This document shows positions 51,426 to 61,875 of a DNA stretch of 64,000 nt, piece after piece. The notes beneath the pieces are model-generated. The model worked only from the letters and a program-made list of their open reading frames with translations, was not told the origin of the DNA and searched no databases. Numbering within the stretch: the stretch's first letter is position 1; the number at the start of each line of letters is the position of its first letter. Source of the DNA: Siphonodentalium dalli (taxonomy: Eukaryota > Mollusca > Scaphopoda > Gadilida > Siphonodentaliidae); the NCBI GenBank assembly GCA_032622095.1, contig CP136068.1:189520613-189584612 (forward strand), given 5' to 3'. Position numbers and translations under genes: made by a program.

Positions 51426-53600
51426 TATAGTAATAGAACCTGCGAAAGCTAGTGGTCCCGATGAAATGCGCTCAATAATATTGAAACGTTGTGTATCCTC
51501 GCTGGTGGCCCGCTGGAATTTGTTTTCAATAAACTTATTGAAAAATCGTTCCCATTTAAAAGGAAAATTGCAAATATCTGTCCCCAGCGAACCCTCAATT
51601 TATTGCCCAGTTTTTCTACTCTGTTTCTTGTCCAACATTGTCGAAAGTGCATCTACTCTCACATGTAGGAATATTTCAGGAACAGTCTCCTAACCAATCT
51701 TCAGTCAGGATTCATCCCCTCAAGACAACACGGCCTTTCAGTTAACTGACGTCTATCATTACATAATAAATTCCATCGTAGTGGTAAAGAAGTTGTTAGA
51801 CGCCTCTTCTGTGATGTTAGCGAGATTAAACTTAAAGTGATCGGACTTATGATCTTATTATGGAAAAGAGTTCGCCAAAATCAAACTGGAAGTGTGTCTC
51901 AGTTTGTGTGACACAGGGCTAAATTATCGGCACTCATTTCTTTTTTGACCACGTTAGCGACATAGTAGAACATGTTATGAGCAATATCAGGCTTTTTTCC
52001 GAAGATACATCTTTCTATCTTTCGATTGAAGATCCAATATTAACCGCAAAAGTTATTAGCAACGACCCGGGGTTGATTTTCGAGTGTTCGCATAAATATC
52101 AAGTTCAATTCAATCCAACAAAAGCAGTCACTTATCATATCCCGTAAAGTCAAGGCAGTCGACCAACCAACGCTACATTTTTTTGGACAGAATACTGAAG
52201 AAATAAATTGAAACGCATTATCATCTTGGTCTAGTATGTAACGGGGATGGCACTTGGCGTGATCATATCACCAGGTCAGGCACATGCTGAATTCCACTAT
52301 TATAGCGATATTCCACGATTATAGTGGTATTTGACCATTACCGTTTTGTTAATTTGATAAAAGAGGGATAATCCAAAATCATATTTCCCACAAATATTAT
52401 TCAAAATCAGATCGCACTAACTCGATACCATGTTTGTCCAGGAGAATTATTAATAATGACGGCACACGATAAGCAACTCAATTAGCATGTAATTAGTTGA
52501 AATATTGTTATGAAGGAGCGATTGAGTCATCCTGCTATTGTCATTTAGAACGGGATATATTAGTAATAGTATAATATTATTGAATATCAAAGCTGGCGCA
52601 AAAGATTGCACAACGAATTTGGTCGGAAGACTGTTCATTCGCTGCGATATTGTTATGAGTGACATTTGGCTGTGCACTGGTATGCGCCGTCTGCTATTCC
52701 CGACACAAATAAAGGAAACATGAATATGTTATAGTCAAATATCACTATAATAGTGGAATATCGCTATAATAGTGGAATTCAGGATGTGCTTGACCTGATC
52801 ACTGACTCCATATACATAGGAAGTCTAAATACATTTGGAACCACGGACCGCATATACTGATCATATATACGTCCAGTAATGGAATATGCTTCCATATTAT
52901 GGGATAACTGAACTGATGAGGATTCAAGCTATCGCGATGACATCCAATACGAAGCCGTGCAGTTCGTTACAGGGGCAACTAGAAGCTGTAGTAGGGAATC
53001 TTTATTACGAGAAACTGGCTGGTACAGTTTCGAGCAGAAGATTAAAAGCAAAATTCATTAAATTAATATTTAAGCGAGATATGGCTCTTTGCTTATTTTC
53101 ACCCCCCGGTATTTGGAAGCCAAATCAATTACGACTTCATACAAACAATGACCCTTATGCTCACAATATCAAGGTATGAAACCTAATTCACGCCAGCCAC
53201 TGTAAAACTATGGAGTAGCCTCCCACCAGAAGCGAAACGTTGTGACTCAGTTTCAGATTTCAAGAGATATATCTCCAACGATATAATAATGTACCATCCC
53301 ATCGCTACACAACGCTTAGAAGAACAAGTCAAATTTACCACTGTCGTATGAGAACAGTATTGCAGTAACCTGGTCTGTTTGGCAAACACTTAAATAATAA
53401 TCCATTTGGCGATTGTTGGTAACTGGATGCCGCCGAATATTTGTTACTTTATTGTCCGATCTTCAAAGGAGACATACTCTGGTCCGCCTTATTTTCTCAT
53501 GCTCAAATTCATTTACTGGATGTACACGCGGGGCGTTTCAGTGGTTGTCACTTCCAGTCAGGCTATCTTTCGATGATGAAATGACGCAATCTGTTAAAAT
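51426..53600 (+). pseudogene. Decayed CR1-like LINE (RT region), interrupted
   Basis: Reading across frames gives RT landmarks in the right order: PAKASGPDEM near 51440 (family K-A-x-G-P-D), LTNLQSGF near 51690, a degraded D-D box region near 52000, VQFNPTKA near 52105, then YIRPVMEYASILWDN near 52867, YEAVQFVTGATRS near 52950 and LLRETGW near 53005. The order and spacing fit CR1/Jockey-type ORF2 from palm to C-terminus. Numerous stops and frame changes make it non-functional. A 526-bp DNA transposon (52272-52797) splits it. Confidence 0.72.
52272..52797. mobile_element. Non-autonomous DNA transposon, 5-bp target duplication (copy 2)
   Basis: Ends CAGGTCAGGCACATGCTGAA and, reversed, CAGGTCAAGCACATCCTGAA, with about 70-bp inverted arms holding two CCACTATTATAG-type palindromic words. 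ATCAC is duplicated outside (52267-52271, 52798-52802). The interior matches the reverse complement of copy 1 but lacks about 290 bp of it. It disrupts the CR1-like frame, so it inserted later. Confidence 0.85.
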
Positions 53601-54140
53601 TGTGGAAATGTTGTTTTTGAAGAGTTTCAAATCTACTGAGTCATATATTTTGGCGTACATGCAATTACCACCTAAGGCGGACTTTTTTCAAACGTCAAAT
53701 AAATACTTAAAATGAAAATATATCAGTAATTTCAAAATTTCACATAATATTTCAACCACTCAACTCAAATTTAATGGAATTTGGCAGCAAAATGGTCCTG
53801 TATTAGAACATGGAATTTTGGATTTGTTGGAATGTGTCATTTATTAAATTGTTATGGCTTTGACAGAGAGACGTGCCCAGACGTTAGTTTCTAACGGTTC
53901 CTGTATCATCAGACGCTGGGACATAATGGTTATTTCAGTCTGATGCCATCTAATCTGTTGATGTGTTTGTGGTGGCGATTCCTTCTTGATAACATTTATC
54001 TGTGTATGGCCTTAATATAACTTCTCACGTATAATGGCGACATTCTATCAGACGCATGTACATTTTCGTTATAAAGTGCTGCATAACAAGATTGTATTGA
54101 TCATTGTTGTGAGAGTTTATCTTAGTGAAATTGTTTGATA
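53601..54140. other. No gene recognised
   Basis: AT-rich non-coding stretch, perhaps including the tail of the LINE. Nothing else is supported. Confidence 0.4.
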
Positions 54141-54148
54141 TCCGGGCT

Positions 54149-54531
54149 ATTTAGGGATTTCTCTATGATCCGGGCTATTTAGGGATTTCTCTATGATCGC
54201 CTCTGTATGAGCGTATGTGAGTTAGGTGAAGGTCAAGGGCAGTCGCATGTGAAATTGGACCTTCCCATATTGTTCCCGGGATGAAAGTAGGCATACATAC
54301 ATATACCAATCTGATCGGTTGAGGTCCATACACATGCCTATATGAGCATATACATATATGAGCGAGGTCATGGTCAAGGCCATGGTCACTCGTGAAATTG
54401 GACCCGCCCATACTGTTTCCGGGATCAAAGTAGACCTACATACCAAATTTGTGTGGGATCAGTTAAGCAGTTTACAAAGTCTATAAGACACACACACACA
54501 CACAGACAGAAGTTCCAAAAATATATAATAA
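54149..54531 (-). mobile_element. Truncated Helitron-like unit of a third type
   Basis: A 31-bp segment (GATCCGGGCTATTTAGGGAT type) is doubled at 54149-54200. Two diverged modules with GTGAAATTGGACC follow, then a CACACA run and AAGTTCCAAAAATATATAAT before the next CTAG. This layout equals the TC end of the other units, with a different body. Its CTAG/hairpin end is missing, and the TC at the junction with 54532 is lost. Confidence 0.5.
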
Positions 54532-57434
54532 CTAGCCGATGAGCCAGACGTTGTCCGGGCTATTCAAAAACCAAATTTCAAGTCGGTAGCTCCACCCGTT
54601 TCCGAGACCTGGTCTTCGCATGCATTTCAAGTCGATAGCTCCACCCGTTTCCGAGATCTCGTCTGCGCATGCGCGAAGCTGGCGTCGCACGGGCTCGGCG
54701 AACCGATAAAATTCGTATCCGGGGCAAGATACATTCACATACCAAATTTCAAGTCGATAGCTCAACCCGTTTCCGAGATCTCGTCTGCGCATGCGCGAAG
54801 CTGGCGTCGCACGGGCTCGGCGACCCGATAAAATTCGTATCCGGGACAAGATACATTCACATACCAAATTTCAAGTCGATAGCTCCACCCGTTCCCGAGA
54901 TCTGGTCTGCGCATGCGCGAAGCTGGCACCGCACGGGCTCGCCAATACGACAACGTCGACCGCATGGTCAAACTACACACAAGTACCAAGTTTCGTCCCG
55001 ATCTGTCGAGAATCGTAGATTTGTATTAATGACAGACAGACAGACAAACAAACAGACAGACAGACAGCGGTCTTCAAAATATATATGAGACTAGCCGATG
55101 AGCCCGACGTTGTCCGGGCTATTCAAAAACCAAATTTCAAGTCGATAGCTCCACCCGTTTCCGAGATCTGGTCTGCGCATGCGCGAAGCTGGCGTCGCAC
55201 GGGCTCGGCGACCCGATAAAATTCGTATCCGGGGCAAGATACATTCACATAGCAAATTTCAAGTCGATAGCTCCACCCGTTTCCGAGATCTCGTCTGCGC
55301 ATGCACGATGCGGGCGCCACACAGGCTCGGCGCTCGGCGACCCGATAAAATTCCTATCCGGGGCAAGGTACATTCACATAGGAAATTTCAAGTCGATAGC
55401 TCCACCCGTTTCCGAGATCTCGTCTGCGCATGCGCTGCACGGGCGTCGCACGAGCTCGCCAATACGACAACGACCACCGCCTGGTAAAACTACACACAGG
55501 AACCAAGTTTCGTCCCGATCGGTCGAGAATCGTAGATTTGTATTAATGACAAACCGACAGACAGAGGTCTTCAAAATATATATGAGATACGTTGTCCGGG
55601 CTATTCAAAAACCAAATTTCAAGTCGATAGCTCCACCCGTTGTCCGGGCTATTCAAAAACCAAATTTCAAGTCGATAGCTCCACCCGTTTCCGAGATCTG
55701 TTCTGCGTATACGCGAACCTGGCGTCGCACGGGCTCGGCGACCCGATAAAATTCGTATCCGGGGCAAGATACATTCACATACCAAATTTCAGGTCGATAG
55801 CTCCACCCGTTTCCGAGATCTCGTCTGCGCATGCGCGAAGCTGGCGTCGCACGGGCTCGGCGATCCGATAAAATTCTTATCCGGGGCAAGATACATTCAC
55901 ATACCAAATTTCAATTCGATAGCTCCACCGTTTCCGATATCTCGTCTGCGCATGCGCGAAGCGGGCGCCGCACGGGCTCGCCAATACGACGACGTCCACC
56001 GCCTGGTCAAACTACACACACGTACCAAGTTTCGTCCCGATCGGTCGAGAATCGTAGATTTGTGTAAATGACAAACAGACAGACAAACAAACAGACAGAC
56101 AGACAGAGGTCTTCAAAATATATATGAGACTAGCCGATGAGCCCGACGTTGTCCGGGCTATTCAAAAACCAAATTTCAAGTCGATAGCTCTACCCGTTTC
56201 CGATATCTGGTCTGCGCATGCGCGAAGCTGGCGTCGCACGGGCTCGGCGACCCGATAAAATTCGTATCCGGGGCAAGATACATTCACATACCAAATTTCA
56301 GGTCGATAGCTCCACCCGTTTCCGGATCTCGTCTGCGCATGCGCGAAGCTGGTGTCGCACGGGCTCGGCGATCCGATAAAATTCGTATCCGGGGCAAGAT
56401 ACATTCACATACCAAATTTCAATTCGATAGCTCTACCCGTTTCCGATATCTCGTCTGCGCATGCGCGAAGCGGGCGCCGCACGGGCTCGCCAATACGACG
56501 ACGTCCACCGCCTGGTCAAACTACACACACGTACTAAGTTTCGTCCCGATCGGTCGAGAATCGTAGATTTGTATAAATGACAAACAGACAGACAAACAAA
56601 CAGACAGACAGACATAGGTCTTCAAAATATATATGAGACTAGCCAGAGCCCGACGTTGTCCGGGCTATTCAAAAACCAAATTTCAAGTCGATAGCTCTGC
56701 CCGTTTCCGAGATCTGGTCTGCGCATGCGCGATGCTGGCGTCGCACGGGCTCGGCGACCCGATAAAATTCGTATCCGGGGCAAGATACATTCACATACCA
56801 AATTTCAGGTCGATAGCTCCACCCGTTTCCGAGATCTCGTCTGCGCATGCGCGAAGCTGGCGTCGCACGGGCTCGGCGATCCGATAAAATTCGTATCCGG
56901 GGCAAGATACATTCACATACCAAATTTCAATTCGATAGCTCCACCCGTTTCCGATATCTCGTCTGCGCATGCGCGAAGCGGGCACCGCACGGGCTCGCCA
57001 ATACGACATCGTCCACCGCCTGGTCAAACTACACACATGTACCAAGTTTCGTCCTGATCGGTCGAGAATCGTAGATTTGTATAAATGACAAACAAACAGA
57101 CAAACAGGCAAACAGACAGAGGTCTTCAAAATATATATGAGACTAGCCGATGAGCCCGACGTTGTCCGAGCTATTCAAAAACCAAATTTCAAGTCGATAG
57201 CTCTACCCGTTTCCGAGATCTGGTCTGCGCATGCGCGAAGCTGGCGTCGCACGGGCTCGGCGACCCGATAAAATTCGTATCCGGGGCAAGATACATTCAC
57301 ATACCAAATTTCAAGTCGATAGCTTCACCCGTTTCCGAGATCTCGTCTGCGCATGCGCGAAGCTGGCGTCGCACGGGCTCGGCGACCGAAAAAAATTCGT
57401 ATCCGGAGCAAGATACATTCACATAGCAAATTTC
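54532..57434 (-). mobile_element. Helitron-like element array C
   Basis: CTAG starts are at 54532, 55091, 56130, 56639 and 57143. A further unit, at about 55587, has lost its CTAG and the first bases. Type, hairpin, 122-bp modules and TC ends are those of array A, and the junctions at 55091, 56130, 56639 and 57143 are CTAG|TC on the minus strand. The last unit stops in the middle of a module at about 57434, where gypsy sequence begins, so its TC end is missing. Confidence 0.8.
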
Positions 57435-58084
57435 CGTAACGAACAGGAACTCTGGATTCGCGAGTGGAGCGTCTTAGCCAAGGGTGATTTTCTGATGGAG
57501 TGGCATTCGTATCAGCCTCAGGGAGATGATCGACATCCTGAACATCTACATCGTTATTAAGGGTGTCATTTCCAACATTATTGTTTCTATCGTCCTCCAA
57601 CACACTTTCTGGGAGTGGTGCTAAATCGCGTACAGAAACTGTCGATCCGCTTCCATCTGGATACTCTACGTGGGCATACATCGGGTTACAGTCAGTGAGC
57701 TTAACCATATCGACAAGAGGATCATTCTTGTTTGATCTGACAAATCTGCGCAATAGCACTGTTCCGGGTGTCATCAGCCACGATGGCAGAGATGTTCCAT
57801 GAGAAGATCGCCTTTGGAAGCCAAAGAAGCGTTCGTGCGGAGTTGCAGTTGACAGTAGAGATATTATTGAGTGTAAAGCGTCAGGAAGCACAGATTCCCA
57901 CTGAGAGTCAGATAGGTGTTGAGTTCGTAATCCGAGTCGGGTGGCTTTCCAAATAATGATGTTGTATCTCTCTACCTATCCGTCACCAATCGGATGATAG
58001 GGTGTTGATTTGCTGGAAGCTATTCCTCTCATGGAAAGGTATTCCTTCATTTCTTTCGACATGAAGGAAGCACCACGATCAGAA
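57434..58084 (-). pseudogene. Gypsy integrase C-terminal part, frameshifted
   Basis: Continues the integrase core in other frames: DSDRGASFMS near 58080 (second acidic site), a stop within the DG/VERYN region near 57985 (third acidic site), then the open stretch 57434-57891. That stretch holds a basic SH3-like region and the RRSTRESRVP tail. Proteins of this family end near such a tail, so little of the C-terminus is lost. Confidence 0.7.
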
Positions 58085-59430
58085 TCAATGTAACTGGCCA
58101 TGCCAAACACTAGAGAATAACTGATCCAAACATTTGATTACCGTTGAAGTAAGCATGTTCGGACACGGAAATGCGAAAGGGAATCGCGAATATTCGTCCA
58201 CCACAGTTAGAATATAGACACTCTTCGAGCATGAGGGCAGTGGTCCTTTGAAGTCAAGACTTAGTCTCTCCATAGGCTGGGTAGCTTTTATCAGATTCCC
58301 CATTTGTGGTTTGAAGAATTGAGGTTTGAGTTCCGCCCATACCACACACGAGGAGCAGGCTTTCTTTACATCCTCGGTGGAGAAAGGAAGATTTTTAGAG
58401 CGAACAAAATGAAGTAGTCTGGTGACTCCTGGGTGACAAAGAGCATTGTGAATATCGGCAAAAGTCGATGTTTGTGAAGCAGCGCAGAAGGCTCTTGTGA
58501 GAGTGTCCGGAGCGACGTTTTCCTTACCGGGCCCATATTTCAGTGTGTAAGAGAATGAGGCAAGTTCAAGTCTCCAGTCCATTATTTTGTTATTCTTAAT
58601 TTTCGTACGCTTCCTGTTATCCAGCATGAAAGCAACAGATTGTTGATCCGTAATTAATGTGAAATGTCTGCCAGCCAAGAAATGTCGCCATTTTCGCACC
58701 GCTTCGATGATCGCAGTGGCCTCTTTCTCTACAGCAGGGTAATGCAGTTCACTTCCATGCAGTGTGCGTGACATGAACGCTACAGGTCGTCCACCTTGAT
58801 TGAGTGTTGGAGAAACGGCAACACCAGACGCATCGCATTCTACAACGAAAGTTTGTGTTTCATCAATAGCATTTAGAGTAGCATTCTCCGGTTCCTTTAT
58901 TATGATACGGTCGTTATCAAGAGGGAATTCACAAGCGCTGGAAAGTGGTTGAATTCTGTCCGAAAAGTTTGGAATACATTTTGCATAATACGCAAACATG
59001 CCTATTGCCCTGCGCAGAGATTCCATATTTGTCGGCGGAGGAAACTCTCGAAGAGGCCGGAGTCGTTCAACATCAGGTTTGATAATGCCACTACCAACAC
59101 AGTAGCCGAGAATGTTAACAGATGACACAGATTCAACTGATTTTGACTCGTTCATGGTCAGATTGTATTTACAGATAGAGTCCAAGAGTCGGTTGACATT
59201 TTCATCATGTTCCTGTTGGTCTCGACCAGCAACTGTAATGTTGTCAAGATAGGGAAATGTATCCTTCAGATTCTCCTGATCCAACATTTTATCCATTTCT
59301 CTCTCAAACACATCAACACCATTCGTCACCCCGAACGGAATACGAAGAAACTGGTAGAGTTTTCCGTTTGCTTCAAATGCTGTATATATTCTATCAGAAT
59401 CTTTGATTGTAATTTGATGGTAGGCATTTT
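58085..59430 (-). pseudogene. Gypsy reverse transcriptase (3' part), RNase H and integrase core
   Basis: Open from the frameshift near 59432 to a stop at 58085. The RT active-site motif reads YLDN instead of the usual Y-x-D-D. RNase H follows with VECDASG, EKEATA and LITDQQS. The integrase zinc region has HNALCHPGV and CSSCVV, and the first core acidic residue lies in LSLDFKGPLP with VVDEYSRF after it. The frame breaks again near 58100. The YLDN form occurs in some gypsy lineages, so on its own it is not proof of decay. Confidence 0.8.
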
Positions 59431-60009
59431 CAAGTCATAAGTGGAGAAAACTTCATAGCCTGCGAGAGTATTCACCATAGCGTCTATCCGCGGGAGAGGA
59501 TATGCGTCCAGTTCTGTATAGATATTAATAGTTTGAGAGTAATCTATACACAGTCTCTTCTTGTGCCTAGGTAGAGGGTCCTTTGAAACCACAACTTGAG
59601 CACACCACGGAGAGTTGCTAGGTTCTATGATGCCTTCGGATAGGTAGTGAGTGACTTGTTGTTGAATGAAGACTTCATCATCCTTCGAAAATCGCCTCGA
59701 CTTCGTAGCGATCGGCTTAATGTCAGGTTTCAAATTTTCAAAGAGAGAAGGCTCTGCAAAAGCACAAAGTGAGGCCGGATTCGATATTTTCAGTTCAGGT
59801 TTGTTACCACCAAACTCTATTGTCAGTCTTGAGTATTGTTTTTGGAAGTCTTGTCCCAGAATGATATCACTACACAAGTCTGTCATCACATTCAGATGCA
59901 TTGATTTGTAAACATCTGAGCCTATGTGAATGTCAACATAACATGTGCCACTAACGCTGGTTTTCATGGCGGTCTGAGCCATCGAAATGTCCTGTTTACA
60001 TGACGTGAT
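59431..60009 (-). pseudogene. Gypsy protease end and reverse transcriptase start
   Basis: In frame with gag but separated from it by a stop at 60010-60012. Features include the protease flap-side region ending IILGQDFQKQY (family G-x-D), then the RT start (FIQQQVTHYLSEGIIEPSNS) and YPLPRIDAM. The frame breaks after STYDLK near 59432. A single base change at the stop appears to have split gag-pol. Confidence 0.78.
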
Positions 60010-60960
60010 TTATAGTTTCAGGACATTCGCCGTCTGCTCACTAATAAAGCTGTCAGTACTGCCAGAGTCGATCAGTGCTGACACACTTTGTCCACATACT
60101 ATAACGTCAATTGATGACTTTGCTAGACTCTGAGGACATGAAGTTGTTATCGAACAGAGCGTTTGAGTGAACATCGCAGCTGCCGTCTTCGATTGAAAGC
60201 CCTTAGATAAACAGCCGTTCGAATAGTGTCCCTTCTTTGTACATTTATTGCACACAGCGTCTCGAGCGGGACAAAATTTACGAGCATGTAACTGTCCTCC
60301 ACAGAAGAAAAACTTTCGCTTTGATGATGCAGCAGCGGACATAGCAAGTTCATTTTGATCAGATGCATTATCACCATGATCATTTGGTGAGCACGGTACC
60401 ATTTCAGCAGCAGCCGAGAAAGTGTTGGACACAGATGTATACGATTCAGAGTTATTCTGGGCTAAATCTAGAGCTCTGGACTGGTCGAATGCTGAAGTGA
60501 GATCCAGAGTCTTATTTTCCAATAGTCTCTGCCGAACCAATGGTGATTGTATGCCATTGATGAATGAGTCACGGACAAGCTCCTCCCTGTATTGTTCGGC
60601 AGACACTGGTTTTAAGTTACAGTCTTTGCTTAGCTTCTTCAGCTCTTGCAGATATTCTGACAGGGATTCTCCAGATTGTTGTCGTCTTGTCGCAAGTAAA
60701 TGTCTCGCAAATATCTCATTTGGAGTTTTAACATAAATCTGCGTCAGAGTTTGGATCGAGTCAGCAAAGTTAGGACAGTCCTCGATGTACTCAAAAACGT
60801 TATGAGACACATAGTTCACCAGGGTTCGAAACTTATCAGGAGCTTTGTCACCGCACTCTGTGATGAAGTTGTTGAAGGTACGTAACCAATGCTTCCATTC
60901 CCTTGCGGCTGTAGGAGAGTTCGGATCCAGATCCAATCGAGACGGTTTCAGCAGAGCGTC
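60010..60960 (-). pseudogene. Gypsy gag and protease active site
   Basis: The N-terminal capsid-like region (REWKHWLRTFNNFI ... LSEYLQELKKLSKDC) matches gypsy gag. One complete zinc knuckle CNKCTKKGHYSNGC follows, preceded by a second knuckle that has lost its first cysteine (KFFFCGG). Then comes the protease motif ALIDSGSTDSF. No in-frame ATG is seen before DLDPNSP: upstream the frame stays open to about 60980 and then hits a stop, so the true start is lost or spliced. Confidence 0.78.
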
Positions 60961-61400
60961 TATGATAACGATCGTGGTTGTCGATTTGATTTATGTTGAT
61001 TAAATTGTGGAGAGATAGACCTTCTAGATATTAGGCTTTAATCAACATAAAACACAGGTATACATAGGGACCTGAAATAGAAGAAACCCAATGTTAAATA
61101 TCAGTCATATAACAGTTCTTGAATAAGGAAATATCATCTCAAGTAATACAAAAAATTTGCCAATATGTCAAGTGTGCTGCTAGTCGACAAAAATTCTGCC
61201 AAATTGAACAGTCTAATGAATACGAACCGACCGGAATATAAATATGATACGGAAACACCGGAATGCAATGAATAGACAACTCGTCATCAAGATATTGTCA
61301 TACAATTTTCAGGTAAATGTAACAAATAAAATATATGTATACTTGTCCCAGAAATGTATTAAATATTATTCTATAGTCAACGGGTGTTATCGCCGCCAAT
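60961..61400. other. Spacer upstream of gypsy gag
   Basis: No gene is seen. It contains a 15-bp perfect inverted pair (next entry). The 5' LTR expected here was not identifiable from internal evidence. Confidence 0.45.
60990..61051. repeat. Inverted repeat with 15-bp arms
   Basis: TTTATGTTGATTAAA at 60990-61004 and TTTAATCAACATAAA at 61037-61051, with 32 bp between. It lies just upstream of gag and could be a relic of the retroelement leader. Function is unknown. Confidence 0.8.
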
Positions 61401-61875
61401 GGGGTCATTGTCACGAGGGTCCGGTCACATTCGTAGCCAGCTTTTTAAATGGATCACAATTTAGCCAGCTTTTACATCGGCGATCACATTCGCAACCAGC
61501 TTTTCTAATTCCATGCTCTATATGGCGAGAAATATGATGTCATAGCGTTCGTGACTAAAATTTCGAGGTCATTCTCCAAACTGACTTCGTTTATCAACTT
61601 ATATTGGAATATAATTCGAGCATTCCAGCGACATTGGTCGGAAACCTCAGGTTATTAGATGAACTAATTTCAAAACAAAATTCATGTTGTGGTTCATCCA
61701 TCAACTCAGAAGAATAAAAATAAGATTAACCTGAACGTGTTCATTGCACGAGGCTCGCCTGAATATGAAAAGCTGGCTACAAAATTAATGTGATCGCCAT
61801 AGAAAAGCTGGCTATATTTGTGATCGATTTAAAAAGCTGGCTACGAATGTGATGATGCCTTGCGACAGTGACCCC
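61401..61875. repeat. Inverted-repeat element with 30-bp periodic arms (475 bp)
   Basis: Ends are GGGGTCATTGTC and, reversed, GGGGTCACTGTC. Each arm of about 110 bp carries three AGCCAGCTTTT-type words about 30 bp apart, each preceded by a GATCACA/TCACATTCG word. No coding frame is present. The flanks show at most an AT dinucleotide on each side, so the superfamily is open. Confidence 0.75.

Larger units (their letters stand above)
57434..60960 (-). mobile_element. Broken Ty3/gypsy-type LTR retrotransposon, no LTRs found
   Basis: In minus-strand order: gag with zinc knuckles, aspartic protease, reverse transcriptase, RNase H, integrase and a basic C-terminal tail (RRSTRESRVPVRYGN). The order protease-RT-RNase H-integrase defines Ty3/gypsy. 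The gag start, both LTRs and a primer-binding site were not recognised. Downstream of pol the sequence passes straight into the Helitron-like module at 57434. At least one in-frame stop and several frameshifts make it dead. Confidence 0.82.

Noticed and set aside
2500-57400. Many overlapping frames of the [14 protein letters not shown] / [15 protein letters not shown] type on both strands in arrays A, B and C
   Set aside because: They come from the 122-bp GC-rich module. 122 is not a multiple of three, so each copy shifts frame, both strands are open at once, and there are no start or splice signals. They are not a protein family.
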